A stretch of DNA of 64,000 nucleotides from Glandiceps talaboti. Taxonomy: Eukaryota; Hemichordata; Enteropneusta; Spengelidae. Under the pieces are notes generated by a model, which saw only the letters and a list, made by a program, of their open reading frames with translations, was not told the origin of the DNA and searched no databases. The position numbers and the translations under genes were made by a program. The DNA is taken from NCBI RefSeq assembly GCF_964340395.1, contig NC_135556.1:12897410-12961409 (forward strand), written 5' to 3'. Positions 22,633 to 36,797 of the stretch are shown here, in pieces. Positions within the stretch are counted from its first letter, which is position 1, and the number at the start of each line of letters is the position of its first letter.

Positions 22633-25600
22633 ATATATATATAAAAAAATTAATTCTTTAGTTCTGGTAACATGACCCAAACTAGTTTATCACTTCCGAC
22701 CCTAACTTTTTTCTTGTGAGAGAAATAGTGATATTTGATGACATCAAAACAACATGGCAGAATACAGTGTAGCACACACTGTCTTCTACATATCATATGG
22801 AAAGTGTGAACACATTGATGAGAAATCTCTGTTGACCTCTACAGGTGCATTGAACCAAACACCCCCCCCCCCAAAAAAAAAAAAAAAAAAAATTCTGCCT
22901 ACCCAATGGCACCCTGTTTTGAAATTTGGCGTTATCAGAAGCACACAATTTATTTGCATTTCTGCTGCAAGTAGTATATTTCATGATATCCTTATCAGAC
23001 TGAAAGAAGAAGTTTCCATGAATTGTTTTACTTATTATAGATATCGCTCTATCTTATGGTGTACAGGAGAACTGTGGCTGGAGATCAATCAATTGCTCTC
23101 ACATGTATTTATAAAATTAAAAGAAAAATGTCGTGCTTTGTTTTAAAACAAAACCATCTGTGCCCTGACTTTAAAAATTGATGGATAGAGGTATCGCTAC
23201 TTCAAATAAATTAATATGTGTTGCTGGAGATCAACTGTATCTACAGTGTGTGTCTGGATTATTTGAGAAGAGATTCTATGTTTTCATTTCATTAATATAT
23301 TAAAATTATACCATATTTTGTAGGACCTAACAGATGGAGACAACTCAGCCTGCAATGAACTAAAGAAGTGTGAGTTGCTTCGTATACCATCTATGTCAGC
23401 ATTTATTCTAGACTGTCTGGGCAGCAATCCTCCGTTCTCATCACAACTTGATTATAACAGGGTTCGCACGGTCCTGGAAAACCCTGGAAAACCCTGGAAT
23501 TTCAAACCCTCCCTGGAAAGCCCTGGAAAACCCTGGAAAAATGCGCCCTACCCCTGGAAAACCCTGGAAAATGATCATGATCAATCGATCGATTAATATT
23601 GATGATCGTCATGTCTGTGCTCGAGCCACCCATTCATATGATTCTGAATCTCGTATATATAAAATGTGAAATGGCGAAAATATTTTCAAAGTCTTTCGCC
23701 ACGGTGGTGAATCAAAATTCACACCGATTGAACCCAGACAGTCAAACGATCGTTCCACGAGACACTTTGCCCCACAGACCGTGCCTATGATTAGTTGAAT
23801 GGGCGCCGCAGTGTTTGTTTCGATCTTGCGTATATTGCTACTCCATACATCTCCCAGTCGTCATTTCAGGGACATGATATTGAAACAGTCCCGGCCGGGG
23901 GTAATAGTAGGTCTGTTATTACAAGATTATCGTAACATTGTAGCGAGTATCAAAGCATCAACCACGATTAGAAATTATTACAAGTTTGGCGCATGAGTCG
24001 ACATACTAGCCTCAGACTAGACATGGCGATACTAGGGCTACGGCCTAGGGAAGTGCAGTTGAATTTCCGGGTTCTGAAAGTACGGTTGTGACTTTTATGT
24101 CGTCGATAAATGGGTATTTGTGTTACATGTTCTAAAAGAATAAACTACTGTTTTATGTTGTCGGTACAGTAACATTCGTCAATGGTCAAGTTGAGTTGAG
24201 AAATCGCGATGTTCCGCAACTCGTGGCATCCGTACATAAACATCGAGACGCAAGCAATGAATGTATTCAGTTATTCATAGCTCGAAATTTCGTTACGTAA
24301 ATGACGTTTTTATTCTAAATTTTGAAGAAAAAAATTATTTTAGTTGACTTATAAATCTAGTAACATCAAACCATACAATAACGAGAACAAACTTTAGTTT
24401 TTAATTTACTTTTCTGGATGTGTCTGAATTAGACTGACGTATGCTGCGATTCAATCTTACACAATCAATGCACCAGCTTGACGAAACGGCTACTTACGGG
24501 GTAGGAGAGAGGTTTCTCCGTGAATCTTAGCGTGCAAACGTGGTTTTGAGACCAACATCTTGCATAATGTCGATTGTCTTTAAAATGTTTTGTGACATAT
24601 TATGGGAACTGTTGTTAATTTTTTTCGTCCACATCAGACAATTAGATGTCATTCAAAAAATATACTTTAGTGTCGACACCCCTGGAAAATGGCCTAAATC
24701 AATATGAATACCCCTGGAAAACTGATGAAAAACCCCTGGAAAGTCCTGGAATTTTGTTTTGCTTTAAGTGTACGAACCCTGTTATAAGGAAGTTATGACA
24801 GAATTTTACAGGTATGAAATCTTCCTGGTTCTTGTGCTATATATGAAGACAAGCATGCAAAACTTTTGAATTAGTAATGCAGGTGGAATTTCACATCATT
24901 ATTGATGGTGATATTTTGTATACCAGTTTAAGTTGTCACTCAACACTCGTCCGTCATAGACATTAGATTGTACTGCCAACAGTATAGGAGAGTTGGATAG
25001 GGTTAAACCTTGAAAAATGTCAGTTTACAATGATTTAAGTAGTACGGACCCAAAAATCAATATGAATAGATATTACACAATACTGTTACTGTTCAGTGTG
25101 TATAATATTGCAATCAAAACATATTTACATGTAACAACGTAGTTTCAAAAAAGTTCCATTTGCTGCTAGTGTAGTTTTAAAATAAGATCTATCAGCCTTT
25201 CTCTGGCATTTTATTTGTGCTTCCAAATAGATTGGAATGAAACAAAATTGAACTCAATTCCATTTGTATTTTCTATTTTGTCAGTTTTGCAGCTAAGAAG
25301 GGACAGGAAGCATTACTTAGACTGAGTGGAATGAAAGACAACAATAAAGAAGTGTCTTACATGGCTGATGTTGACTTAGATGATCTACAACGTGTTCTCT
25401 CTCAGAGTAACTTTAAGTTTCCTTTAGATGATAAATTCAACAGTCGTATGTTATGGATTCATAACGACCTATGGAATGAAACACTTGAGCCATCTGAAAT
25501 CTTTAAACGGATTCCCTTCACAGTGGAGACAGTCAATGGAGATGGAGGTAAAAAAATAAATTAGAGAAATTCTTTTATTTTTTGAAATTTGGAACTGGAA

Positions 25601-28600
25601 TTTATCATTTGTCATATAAGAATGAGTTTGGCATAAAGTGATATGAAGTGGATAACAATGAGGTTGAATTTAAAAACCTTTTATTTCTTTGCTTTGGTCC
25701 TGCACAAAGAAACTTTTTCAGGAAATAATTGGATAATAAAAAGAAGTGTACAGTCTGTGTAGTTGGACTGATCTATATTTATTCAACAAGTTTGTAATCT
25801 AAGATGGGACCTTAATCTGAGTTTAATGTCACCCATTGCAGTATTTGGTCCTTTCATGCCCTTGAAGTCAGAGGTGTGATCACTACTCTACTCAAAAAAT
25901 AATGATTGTTGAGTGTAATTTTAAAATGTATCCATTCCATGAATGATTCAAACACCATACATTTAGTATGTTCAGTGGTTTGGATTTATATATAACATTG
26001 GATTGTGTCAAAGATTGCTGGACCTGTATAACAGTATACAACCCATAACATCAAAGTAAAGTGTTTTCTGTATGTACCGCAATTGTTTATATCATCCATG
26101 TCAAGTGTAAAAGTATACTCTTTCATTTGGTAATTGACCACATTAGAAATGCCACTTGCTAGGCTTGTTAATAAACCAATTGAAAGAGTTTACTTTTACA
26201 CTTGAAATGAATGCTATAAATGAGTGTAGTACAGCGAGAAAGTGCTTTACTTCAGTATTACTCGTAAACCACAATAAATGTTTAACTAGAAATCTAACTT
26301 TATCTTTATTTGTGTGTAGTTTTGCAGAAATGGGTGAAAATGGACATTTTGACAGCTGTACAGGTAATAATATCTTGGTCAGCAACCTGTGATGTCATGG
26401 TGTATTGTATATTTATAGACTAGTAATAATTATGATTCAGTGAAATTCTATGTTGAACATGATTCATCCTGTGAGAATTAAGATTTAAATAAAGTTAAAT
26501 ACTGTTGAACATTTTTTTGAGAAAGCTGAGGTCCTTGCAGAGTATTAATGTAAAAGTGTGATTACCGACTGATTCTATAGGTTTAGTTGGTAAGATAAAT
26601 GACATGTTATGCTGTCCTATCAGCCATAACTTAAGAAGATATGATCAATTATAACTGAACATCATGATATATTCTGTATATTGTTTAATATAAAGTATAC
26701 TGACAAAATTTTCACATCTCGAATCACCTCAAGACAAAGAAATATAACTTTGCTGCCAATATCATATAAAGCACACCATGCATTTCTAATACTAAATGTC
26801 ACTCTCTCTCTCTTAGATACTACTACATCTCAGCAATGATTTTGGAAGTCCATCATATCGGTTCTTTTTCTATGCAAGCAGAGTAGCCTTACGGATCATG
26901 TCTGGCCAAGCATTTATACCCGATGTGTTACCATTGACTAAACGCCATGATGGCAAGATAGCTAATTTCAAGGTGAGTATCATGCCCTATGAAATGATGA
27001 CACCGATGCAGTTTTCATTATTTTTGTAGTTACAATGGGCAAAAGTATATAGCCTGTTCAATGACGGGAATAGAATAGAATAATTTGTTGGTAGAATGGT
27101 GATTGTTCAACTTCTCTTGAAATGGAATAATCCTTCTTTATAGTAATATTTGTAAACGATAATTACAATGACATTCGATTATGTCTCTAGATTTGTTTTA
27201 GTTGATGTGGTATGATTGCAATGTAAATAAATGTTAGTTTTTAGCACAACTGAACTGAAAGGTTCAGTAGTGCTATAGGCATGGCAAAGTGTCTGTCTGT
27301 CTGTCTGTCTGTGTGTGTGTATGTGTGTAAACAACTTAAAGTCAAAAACTGCTGGACCGATTGCTTTGATATTTGGTGGTCATGTTACTTCTGGTGTCTA
27401 GTTGGGAAATTGTTCAAATGAAAGTGATTGCATCAGGGATGTGGGTTTTGGGTCAAAAAATGTGATTTTTGGTCAAAAAACTTAAACTCAGAAACTACTG
27501 GGCAGATTGGTGTGAAATTTGGTGGGAACATTCTTAAGGGGGTGTAAAGTAAGATTTGTTCATGACGGGATGATTCCATCAGTGATATGCAAATTAGGGC
27601 TGAAAATGTGTCTTTTTGGTTAAAAATCTATAATTCCAAAACCACTGAGCAGATTGGGCTGAAATTTAATGGAAATGCATTTAGGGATGTATGGACGAAG
27701 ATATGTTAAGCATACCATGATTCCATGAGTGATATGGAATTAAGGTGTAAAAATGTGAATTTTGGTCAAAACTTATATCTCAAAAAATACTAAGTGAATG
27801 AGTTTGAAACTTGGTGAGATGTTTCTAGAAGTGTTATTCTTTGTCATTGCTTTTCCTCAAAAATCTTCAACTCTGAAATTACCCAGTAGATTGAGCTTAA
27901 CTTTGTTGAAAATGTGTAGATTTGTCCTCATTAATAGCTGACACAGTGAGAACAAACAGTACATTGTTAATTAACTATAATGTTTACTTTACTATTTCCT
28001 CTGGTGGTAAAGCCTGTAGCATGGCCAGTTTGGTTTATGACTGGATTATGTAATATATTGTAAGACAGCTGTTTCATCACCTACCCATATAAACTGAATG
28101 TAGCTGGCTTTTACAATATTACAATAAGAAAACCAAGAAAGATAAACCTGTTACATTGGTATGACTTGGTTCCAAATTGATTTTAAAAAATAAAGAAGTA
28201 CAAAACCTTGTAGACACATCCCTTTAAAGTTTGATTAGGATGTTGCTATACTTGTCTTGTACACTTCCAACATAGGATGGCTGGATTATGATGATGGAAA
28301 TTAGGTATGAAAATTTTGTTTTGGTTACAACTTTAAATCTTCAAAAAATTATATATCTATCATTGCCCTGAACATGAAGTTGTGCGGCAACGCAATATTT
28401 GCGCTATTTTTAATTCATGTGATCCACAGCACTGAGGCACAGGATTACAGATATTCTTTAATTTCTGTTACTGTATTTCCATTTGCAGATCATATGGAAG
28501 CCACTATTCACATGTGGAACTGTTGAAGAACAGCTGAGCAATCTAGCTGCAACCTACCCAGGTATGTACTTGTACACAGACATTCAACACAATTACAACT

Positions 28601-31600
28601 GTTGACATCAGACTGTAGACGAACGGAAACTGTTACAAATAGGAAAAGTAAACAACTGAATTGGATTGTTAACACTTGGCACAGGGTGTTGGAAGTACAG
28701 AGACTTGTATTCAGAACAGTTGCATGGCCTCTTTACATAGTACATCATGTTCGCAACAAATTTCCAGTTCCCCTGGCATTTCATGTACACATAAAGAGGC
28801 CTTAAAACTGTTCTTATCAAACTATGGTGTGTAGTACAAGTTTCTGCTGTTCCAACACGCTGTGCCAAGTGTTATTAATCCGATTCATTTGTTTACTTTC
28901 CCTGTTTGTATCAGGTTCCATTCATCCATGGTCTGATGTCAGCAGTTGTACAGACTTTCATGCACATGCAAAGGCACATACATAATTTCAGTAGTTCTTG
29001 AGATGCGTCTAAGTACATTATAATGATGGTTCCATTTTCAGCAAGTCCCTGTGTAAGTGTGGAAGAAAAGAAGTTGGATGCCAAGTCAGCCGTTCTACAC
29101 TTCATGTCAACGGTTATAACCAGATACGTTAAAGACATGAATTTTATGCACAAGAGACTTAAAAACAGTCCTCCAAAGGAATCCCTAGCCTTCTTCTGTG
29201 GAAATATCTTCCAAGTCCTGTCATTGGCAGAGAAGAGTATGCCAAAGTCCATATCAAAGGTACAGTAGCAACCAACCATGCAGAATTTCTATTCTAATAT
29301 GTTATATTCACATGGAACGTACAACATTGTCAAAATGTTTGTAAGTGTTTATAAATATCCTGTATCTCTAAGAATGAATAAATAATGGAAAGACCTGTGT
29401 CCTCATTTACACATGGCAGTTTTGGCTGCACTGAGACAGACATCGCGCACGCACATGCACACACACACGCACACACGCACACACACACATACATACATTC
29501 ATCTCCTGTCCATACTGGTGTATATTAAGATGTAGTTTGCTACACTGGTGACATTCATTCTTAGGCTTATATTATACTTCTATCTTGTTTGAAAATGAGC
29601 TTTTATCTCTAGAAAAATATTAATGCAGCAAGTATGTATGATCATTCTACGTCTTTTCTTTTGCATTGTAGTATTTTGGAGTATTTGATTTGATGAAAAC
29701 TGACTTTGAAGTGTCTGTCCATATCAATCAACTTATAGAAGAACCGTTCACCGTCAAAATGGCAAGTATAACAATGCCCCAATAGTTCTCAAAATGATCA
29801 ACATCTTGCACATGCTTGCTTAGTCTTCAGTTCAACCAGGCTCCTTATGTCAGTCAGAAAAATATTGGGAATTAATACTCTATTTAATTGTCAGATGAAT
29901 GGTCAAACGTGATTGTTTTCTTTCATGCATTTCATATCAAATGTACTATAAAAAACTATTATGATATATCATATTAATCCTGGGTTTCCCAATTTGTAAT
30001 TTTTTTGTGTACAATGAAGTACTCCCCACCCCGGTAGAAAGAGGAATTAACCAATTTTTTTAAGAACATTATGTAAACACCCACGACACAAAAATACCAC
30101 ACCCCAAAAATGTAATTTTTTTTGTTTACAGGTTCAAGATGACCTAGATCTTGGCTTGACCATTGTGGATACATACACTATGGGTTTGTGGTTGTGTTGT
30201 AATAATGAAACAGATGCTGACAGTCTACCTGTGAGAACATACATGAAATATCATACAGACAGTAGAAACCAGGTATGGTCACATTAACAGTTTACAATCA
30301 TGAAATAGCGTACGTACAAACAGTAGAAAGCAGATAAGAATGGTCGCATAAACAGGATACATTCATGAAATAGTGTAGTGTACAAACAGTAGAAATGTTA
30401 ACCAGCCTCAGGTGTTGAAGTTCTGCTCTGTTTATTTCACCAGGTGTTAAAGTTCTTGTCCACTTTGGTTCCATACTTGAAGCATGTGGACAGACTGATG
30501 ATAACAGACAGTGTACCTATGTCCTCAAATGACCTAGAAGCCTTCCTCCTGGAAACTATGAGAATTTTCACCAACCTAGGTGTTAAAGTAGTCCTCCCTA
30601 AGGAACTCAAGTAAGTTTCAGGGATAATAGACAGTGTCTTTATTTCCTCCAATGATTGATAAGCCTTCCTCCAGGACACTGAGAATATTCACAAACCTAG
30701 GTACCAAAGTAGTCCTATAGCCAAAGGAACTCCCAAAGTTTCTGGGTATATCAAAATATGTATCAATCTTTTGTGCAAGTGCACATCTACTTTGCGAAAA
30801 GGGATTTTGAATAAATGAATTGACAAGATATCTTGTTCTTTAGAAGAAAAAATTTAATATCGGTTGGAAATCATCGGATTCCAGTTCAAGTGTAAAAACA
30901 ATATGCTGTACTTGTTCCTGTAGTGTTCTCCAACCTACAGTGGATTCATGAAAGCTAGATCAGTGATTGAAAACATTCTTGCAAAGAAAAATCAGTCCTT
31001 CAGTTCAAGTGAGTGAAAGCATGCAGGTAAACTAATATGTTGCTTGAAATTGTTGTCAATTACAGAAAGCTACTGAAACCCAAGGCTGTCATACATGCTG
31101 ACAGTAAAGAGAGCCTAGAAGGGGCAAGTCATCAGAGTTTCTTTAGACTTGATGAATTACTGTCTTACAACTGGAAGGTAATGAAACCATGTTAATATTC
31201 TACATTACATTCCATGTCATAATCTTGAACTTGAAAACAGGCATAGCTAGTACATGCCCCGATCCTTCTCACATAGCCTATAATACTTCAATGGTTTTGA
31301 AAACCAATCATTTCTTCAAATAGAATATTGCTAGGGGTCATGTGATAAATGGAGTATTGGGGTTGGGGTAAACATAATTTTGTTTTGTGTGCATTGAAAT
31401 CACGATAAGGAAGTTAAGTAATTGGTTATAAAATATCAAATGGAACATATGTACAGAAATATAGTATTTATTTGCACAATACCATAAGAAAGATAAATCA
31501 TGATTTATAGAGCAGACACAAATCACAGGAGTGTATCTCTGTTAAGCCTAACCCCTGTTAAAGCTGATGGAGTGTGAATGTGTTGCAAAAATATGTAGAT

Positions 31601-34600
31601 CTGTAAGTGCAAAGAAAATATAAATGTAGATGAAGTGAAATCACTGTCTAGATGTTATTACAACCGTAAGCTGCTAGATGTTATTGGTATCAGAATTTTA
31701 ACCTTTATTCATCAAGATTGATTTTCTTTCCATCTGATATGAACAATGTATCATTTTTATTATTATTTTGCTATTCATTATTTCTATTAGATTGCAATTG
31801 GCAATGAACTGATAACACCTGAAGAGTTTGAGAAACTTGTTAGAGGTAGTAAGAGATTGGTGAAGTTCAAGGACAAGTATTTGTTGATTACTCCAGAAGA
31901 AATGAAAAGTATCCTGTCCAGTGTTGAGAAACCTATACCTAAAACATCAGCACTTGATTTATTGAAAGAGGTAGGTGATAGTGTGTTCTCGTGTGAAAGA
32001 CAATTTTTATTGTGGGTCAGAATGATAAATACTAAGTTTTCTCCTAAGTTATCATATAGTAACTGATAGGGGACAACAATTTTTTTTGAACATTACAAGG
32101 AATTGGTATGTGTCGATGACGTGTCAAATTGGCTTAGAGGGAACTTTTTCTACTTCCTGTAATTATATTTAGCTCTGAAGTTGTAGCAGTACAGTTGGTT
32201 AGGTCTGAATGAAAAGTTATAAATACCAAGAAGGGTGTTGGTTAGTTTTGACAGTTTGGCCCAGCATAAAGAGATGAACAGGTTTTGTCCTGTGTGAGCA
32301 TTTTATATTCAGTTTATGAATATAGAAATTATGACAGAATGGGATCAATTCCCGTGTAAACCCAACTTTTTAAAAAATCTCTCCAAACTCTGGCATATGA
32401 AAGGAAAGTGTCAATCTTGTTTGCCTTCCTAGAGTTAACACATTGTTTGGCTTCCATAAAAATGACTACATATTGATATAGTTTTGACCACTATTTTAAA
32501 GAAATTATAAGGTGACACCAGATTTGTTTCTTTATTGTATCTGCAAAGTATGAGTTTTAAAATTCCTTGAACAAAGTAACACCAACAGTTTTGAGATTTT
32601 TATTCCTAAGTGCATACTACTTTAAGTTGATCATCATCTTGTCCACACTAAGAGTTCAGTCCATTGATTCATTGTTACTATCTTGTTGCAGTCTTTGGTG
32701 GAGGATTCTCGTTTTCAACTATCTTCTGATGTTGATGTGTTCCTACGTCAATTAACCAGAGTGTCAGACCAGATGGTGCCCATGGATCTAAATGCTACAC
32801 TCAGAGAATACCAAGTTAGTGGATTCAAGTGGATGGTTTCTAATCTACAGCATGGATTTGGGGTACGTGTTTAGTGATAATGTATTTTGAATGGATATTT
32901 ATGTTTGTGAACATCTTTAGAGTTGGTCACACTGTCTTTAGGTGAAACTTTTATGAGTTTATATTCAAAAAAGAGTTTTCATTTATAGAATACTATTTCA
33001 ACCGCATTGAATGTGGCAAGAGATTCTTATGTTAGAAGTTACTAAGAATTATTTAAAGTTGTTGGATTTGAAATGATGTCATTATATAGTGATGTTTTGA
33101 TGGTTAGAGCGGCCAGCTTGAAATCTGCACATTGCTGGTTCAAGCCCTGTCTGTACCGTTTATTTCTAAATCGCCAAATTCAAGTCCTATAGCTAGATTT
33201 GAATCATAATTGTGCCCTAGCCAACCCAGTTGTATAAATTGGGGACCTGGTGGTACAGAGTTTGCTATGTGAATTTTAATTCTGTATGCCTGCAGAGGCT
33301 GCATTGGCTTGTATGCTCCCCATGGAATTAAAATTATACTGGACCATTGTGCCAACATAGGTCTGTACCAAAGGTAATTATGACATCCAATTGTTAAAGG
33401 TGTTTTATAAATATTTATAATATTATCGTTAAACGCAAGTGTTGGAATTGACCACACTGTCGCATGTTTGTTGCTAGGTGATCCTGGCTGATGATATGGG
33501 TCTTGGTAAAACCATCCAAACTATAACAACAATCCTTCACTTGAAGAAAGCTGGTCAGTTAACAAAACCAGTGTTACTAGTGATGCCAACAAGTGTGATG
33601 AGTAATTGGGAAAGAGAAGTACAAAGATTTGCACCATCACTAACTACAGAGAAGTACTATGGAGCTGGGAGAAATCTACCAGGTAAATATTTTGTAAAAG
33701 TACTATGGAAAAGGTAGATAAATGTTTCATAGACTTAAATTGTGTATAGGTAACAGGTTGAGTGGTACTTACTTAGTACATAGAATCAGTGTAATATCAC
33801 ACAGACCCTTCTATAGGTTACACTTAATGTAATGACAAGTGACTGAGCTGAGAGATGTTTTACAGTGAACGGAATAAGGACTTAGGAGTCATGATTAATT
33901 GATCACCCATAAATAATCATTTCTGATAACTCCCATGAGGCAATGCGGCCCATAGTAAAGAAACCCTTTAAAGGCACATGATCAACTTGATGTTTCTCTG
34001 AAATCACAAGTAATTGTAAGTGATGTAAAATCACTCTCCAGAACCCAAAGTTTATGAAAATGTCTGTATTTCCTGGAGTGGAGTCCCCCTTTAAAGCATA
34101 GATGTTACCAATTTGTTGTAATGTTTACTTTCTAGTGCATGGCCAGGGTGAAGGAGAACCAGCAATATTGAATACCACTGATGGCAATGTAGGCTGTATT
34201 ACTCCAAAACCAAAACGTAGAAAAGTAGCAAAGACTGGTGGTGGTAGTGATATTATTATGACTACCTATCAATTGCTATGGAGGGATGTTGATGTACTGC
34301 AGAAGATTAAATTTGGTGAGTTTTGAAAAACAGCCCTTTATACTTCCTCTGGGGAGCATTCAATCCACTGCAGCCTCTGTAAGTGCTTAGGATTATTAAA
34401 GCATTCACATTGCAATCTCTATCCTACCAGGTCCCCAATTATACATCTGGGTTGACTGAGGCACAATCATGGTTCAAATCTTGCCCAAGGACTTTAGTCA
34501 TTCAGGAACAACCGGCAGTGACGAGGCTCAAACTTGCATGGTGCAGATGCCAAGCTGACTTACACTATAAGCATTTGACCATCATGGCTCTATTCAGTTT

Positions 34601-35365
34601 GCTCCACCTAAACAATAATAATATACAACCATATTTTGACATGTTTTGTATAGGTATGATAGTGATTGATGAAGCCCAGCATATCAAGAATTTCAAATCC
34701 CAGACGTTCAAAGCACTCAAGAAGATCAAGTCTCCAATGAGAATTGCCTTATCTGGTACTCCAGTGGAGAATAAATTATCAGAGTTATGGTCAGTGTTTG
34801 AATTCGCCATACCTAAGTACCTAGGCACCATCAAGGACTTCAGTGAGAAATTGGCCAAACCAATTGAGGTATTGTACTTATATATGAGTTCATATTAGTC
34901 TAAAATGTATAAATGGGTTTGTCGCAAAACTGCGGTCATTTCAACCACAATGACGACCTCACCCATACTAGAGTCACATGAATAATTTACAAAAGATGTT
35001 AATATTCTTTTTTTTCGGTGACCATAGGTTGAACGTGATCCAGAGAAGTTAGCCATCTTGAAATCTATCACAGCACCATTTCTAATGAGACGATTGAAGA
35101 CAGACAAGAATATCATCAAAGATTTACCAGATAAAGTGATAGATAATAAGTATGTCAATCTATCCACTGAACAAGCTGTACTCTATGAGGTATGTCAAAT
35201 AGGTGATATGTATAAACATGTAAATGTTGTGTGTCGATAGACAGACAGACAGACAACAAACAAACATACACACACAAGCAGGCAGGTGAGTGGGTGGGTA
35301 ATGGTGGATAAGACAGATAGATCAACAGATCTATAGACATTGACTCAGACTGATAGATAGGTAGG

Positions 35366-35423
<58 letters not shown>

Positions 35424-36766
35424 TAGCATACAAAGATATAAGATAAGAGACAGACGGCTATAACATTGTCATCTGTTAGCAATGACAAACGCCCTCACAC
35501 AGACTTCCTCTATCCTCCTGTTTGCCCTACACTAAGTCTCCAATGTGCAACATGGTGACGCACACTAGTAAGTAAACTTTACAGTAATCATTTCGTCACA
35601 ACAATCTATCTCAAGTCATCCTTGTGCATCCAGACCTGCATGCTCACATCACAATTATAGCTATATTATATGAGGTTCTTGGAAGATGTCACAAATATTA
35701 CATTTCTTTGAGATTAATGTCATTATAAAGTATGATAGATGTCATATATACATTACATTTATTTAACCTAAAGTTTATATTTTCATATAAACCTTATTTT
35801 TGCTAACTGTAGTTTGTTTTAGCTCCAAACACTTATTGCAGTAAATCTAATAAAGAAATGAAGTTTTCACAATGGATGCAATAAATATTCTATTCTATTC
35901 TATAAGGTTAATATTGCAAGAATACTATTAAAATCATATAAATAGTACATGGCATTGGGATGATATCTGTCTTGACTTCCAGAGTGTTGTACAAGAGATG
36001 TTGAAGACAATAATGGAATGCAAAGAAAGAGGAGAGAGAAACAAATTCATTTTCAAAGTGTTGACACATTTGAAGCAGATTTGTAACCATCCAGCTAACT
36101 ACATATCCAGTAAGAAAGTCACTGTTGAATCATCAGGAAAGGTAATTATTATGTATGCCATATGTTCCTGGTATGTACTTGTCAGGTATTTCTTTAATGC
36201 AAATAATAATACATTTATTTTGCAGCAGATATGTAGAGACGCCTGAGATCAGAACGTCATTTTATCAGTGGTGGACAATTAAAAGTGGCTTTGAAGGTGC
36301 CTAAATGTCAGTTCCCAAGTTACTTTTATTGGGGTTCCCCACCAAAATTATTGGTACAGACTGTTTTGGAAGTTACGCCAGTTTTACCATATTTTTGCAT
36401 TTCTATTACCAAGGTGCCCAAGGCTAATTAGCAAACACACTGAGCTAAGTTGTATATACATATTCTAAACAAACATTGGTGTAATTCACTACATGTATTC
36501 CTGAACTTACTTCTACAGATGAAGATGTTAGTGGAGTTGTTAGAGCCTATTCTACAGCAAGGAGAGAAAGTGTTGATATTTACTCAGTATGTACAAATGA
36601 TAAAACTGATGACTAAAATGCTGGAGAATCACTTCCACATCAAACCACTCTCCTTGGAGGTATGTAAAGGATGATGGCTATAGCAGAGAGTGTCACAGTG
36701 GGTGGATTGTTGTTGTTGTTGTTGTGTGTGTATGTATGTATGTATGTATGTATGTATGTATGTATG

Positions 36767-36797
<31 letters not shown>

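Noticed and set aside
22754-23146. 130-codon frame in a helicase intron
   Set aside because: It crosses C and A homopolymer runs and matches nothing; the flanking exons splice in phase without it.
33101-33175. Possible tRNA gene
   Set aside because: Boxes A and B are present, but a full cloverleaf and terminator are not; it is the head of a SINE.
34383-34653. In-frame extension upstream of the DEAQ exon
   Set aside because: The open frame crosses a reverse-oriented SINE and a clear TTTTGTATAG acceptor; the exon starts at 34654.
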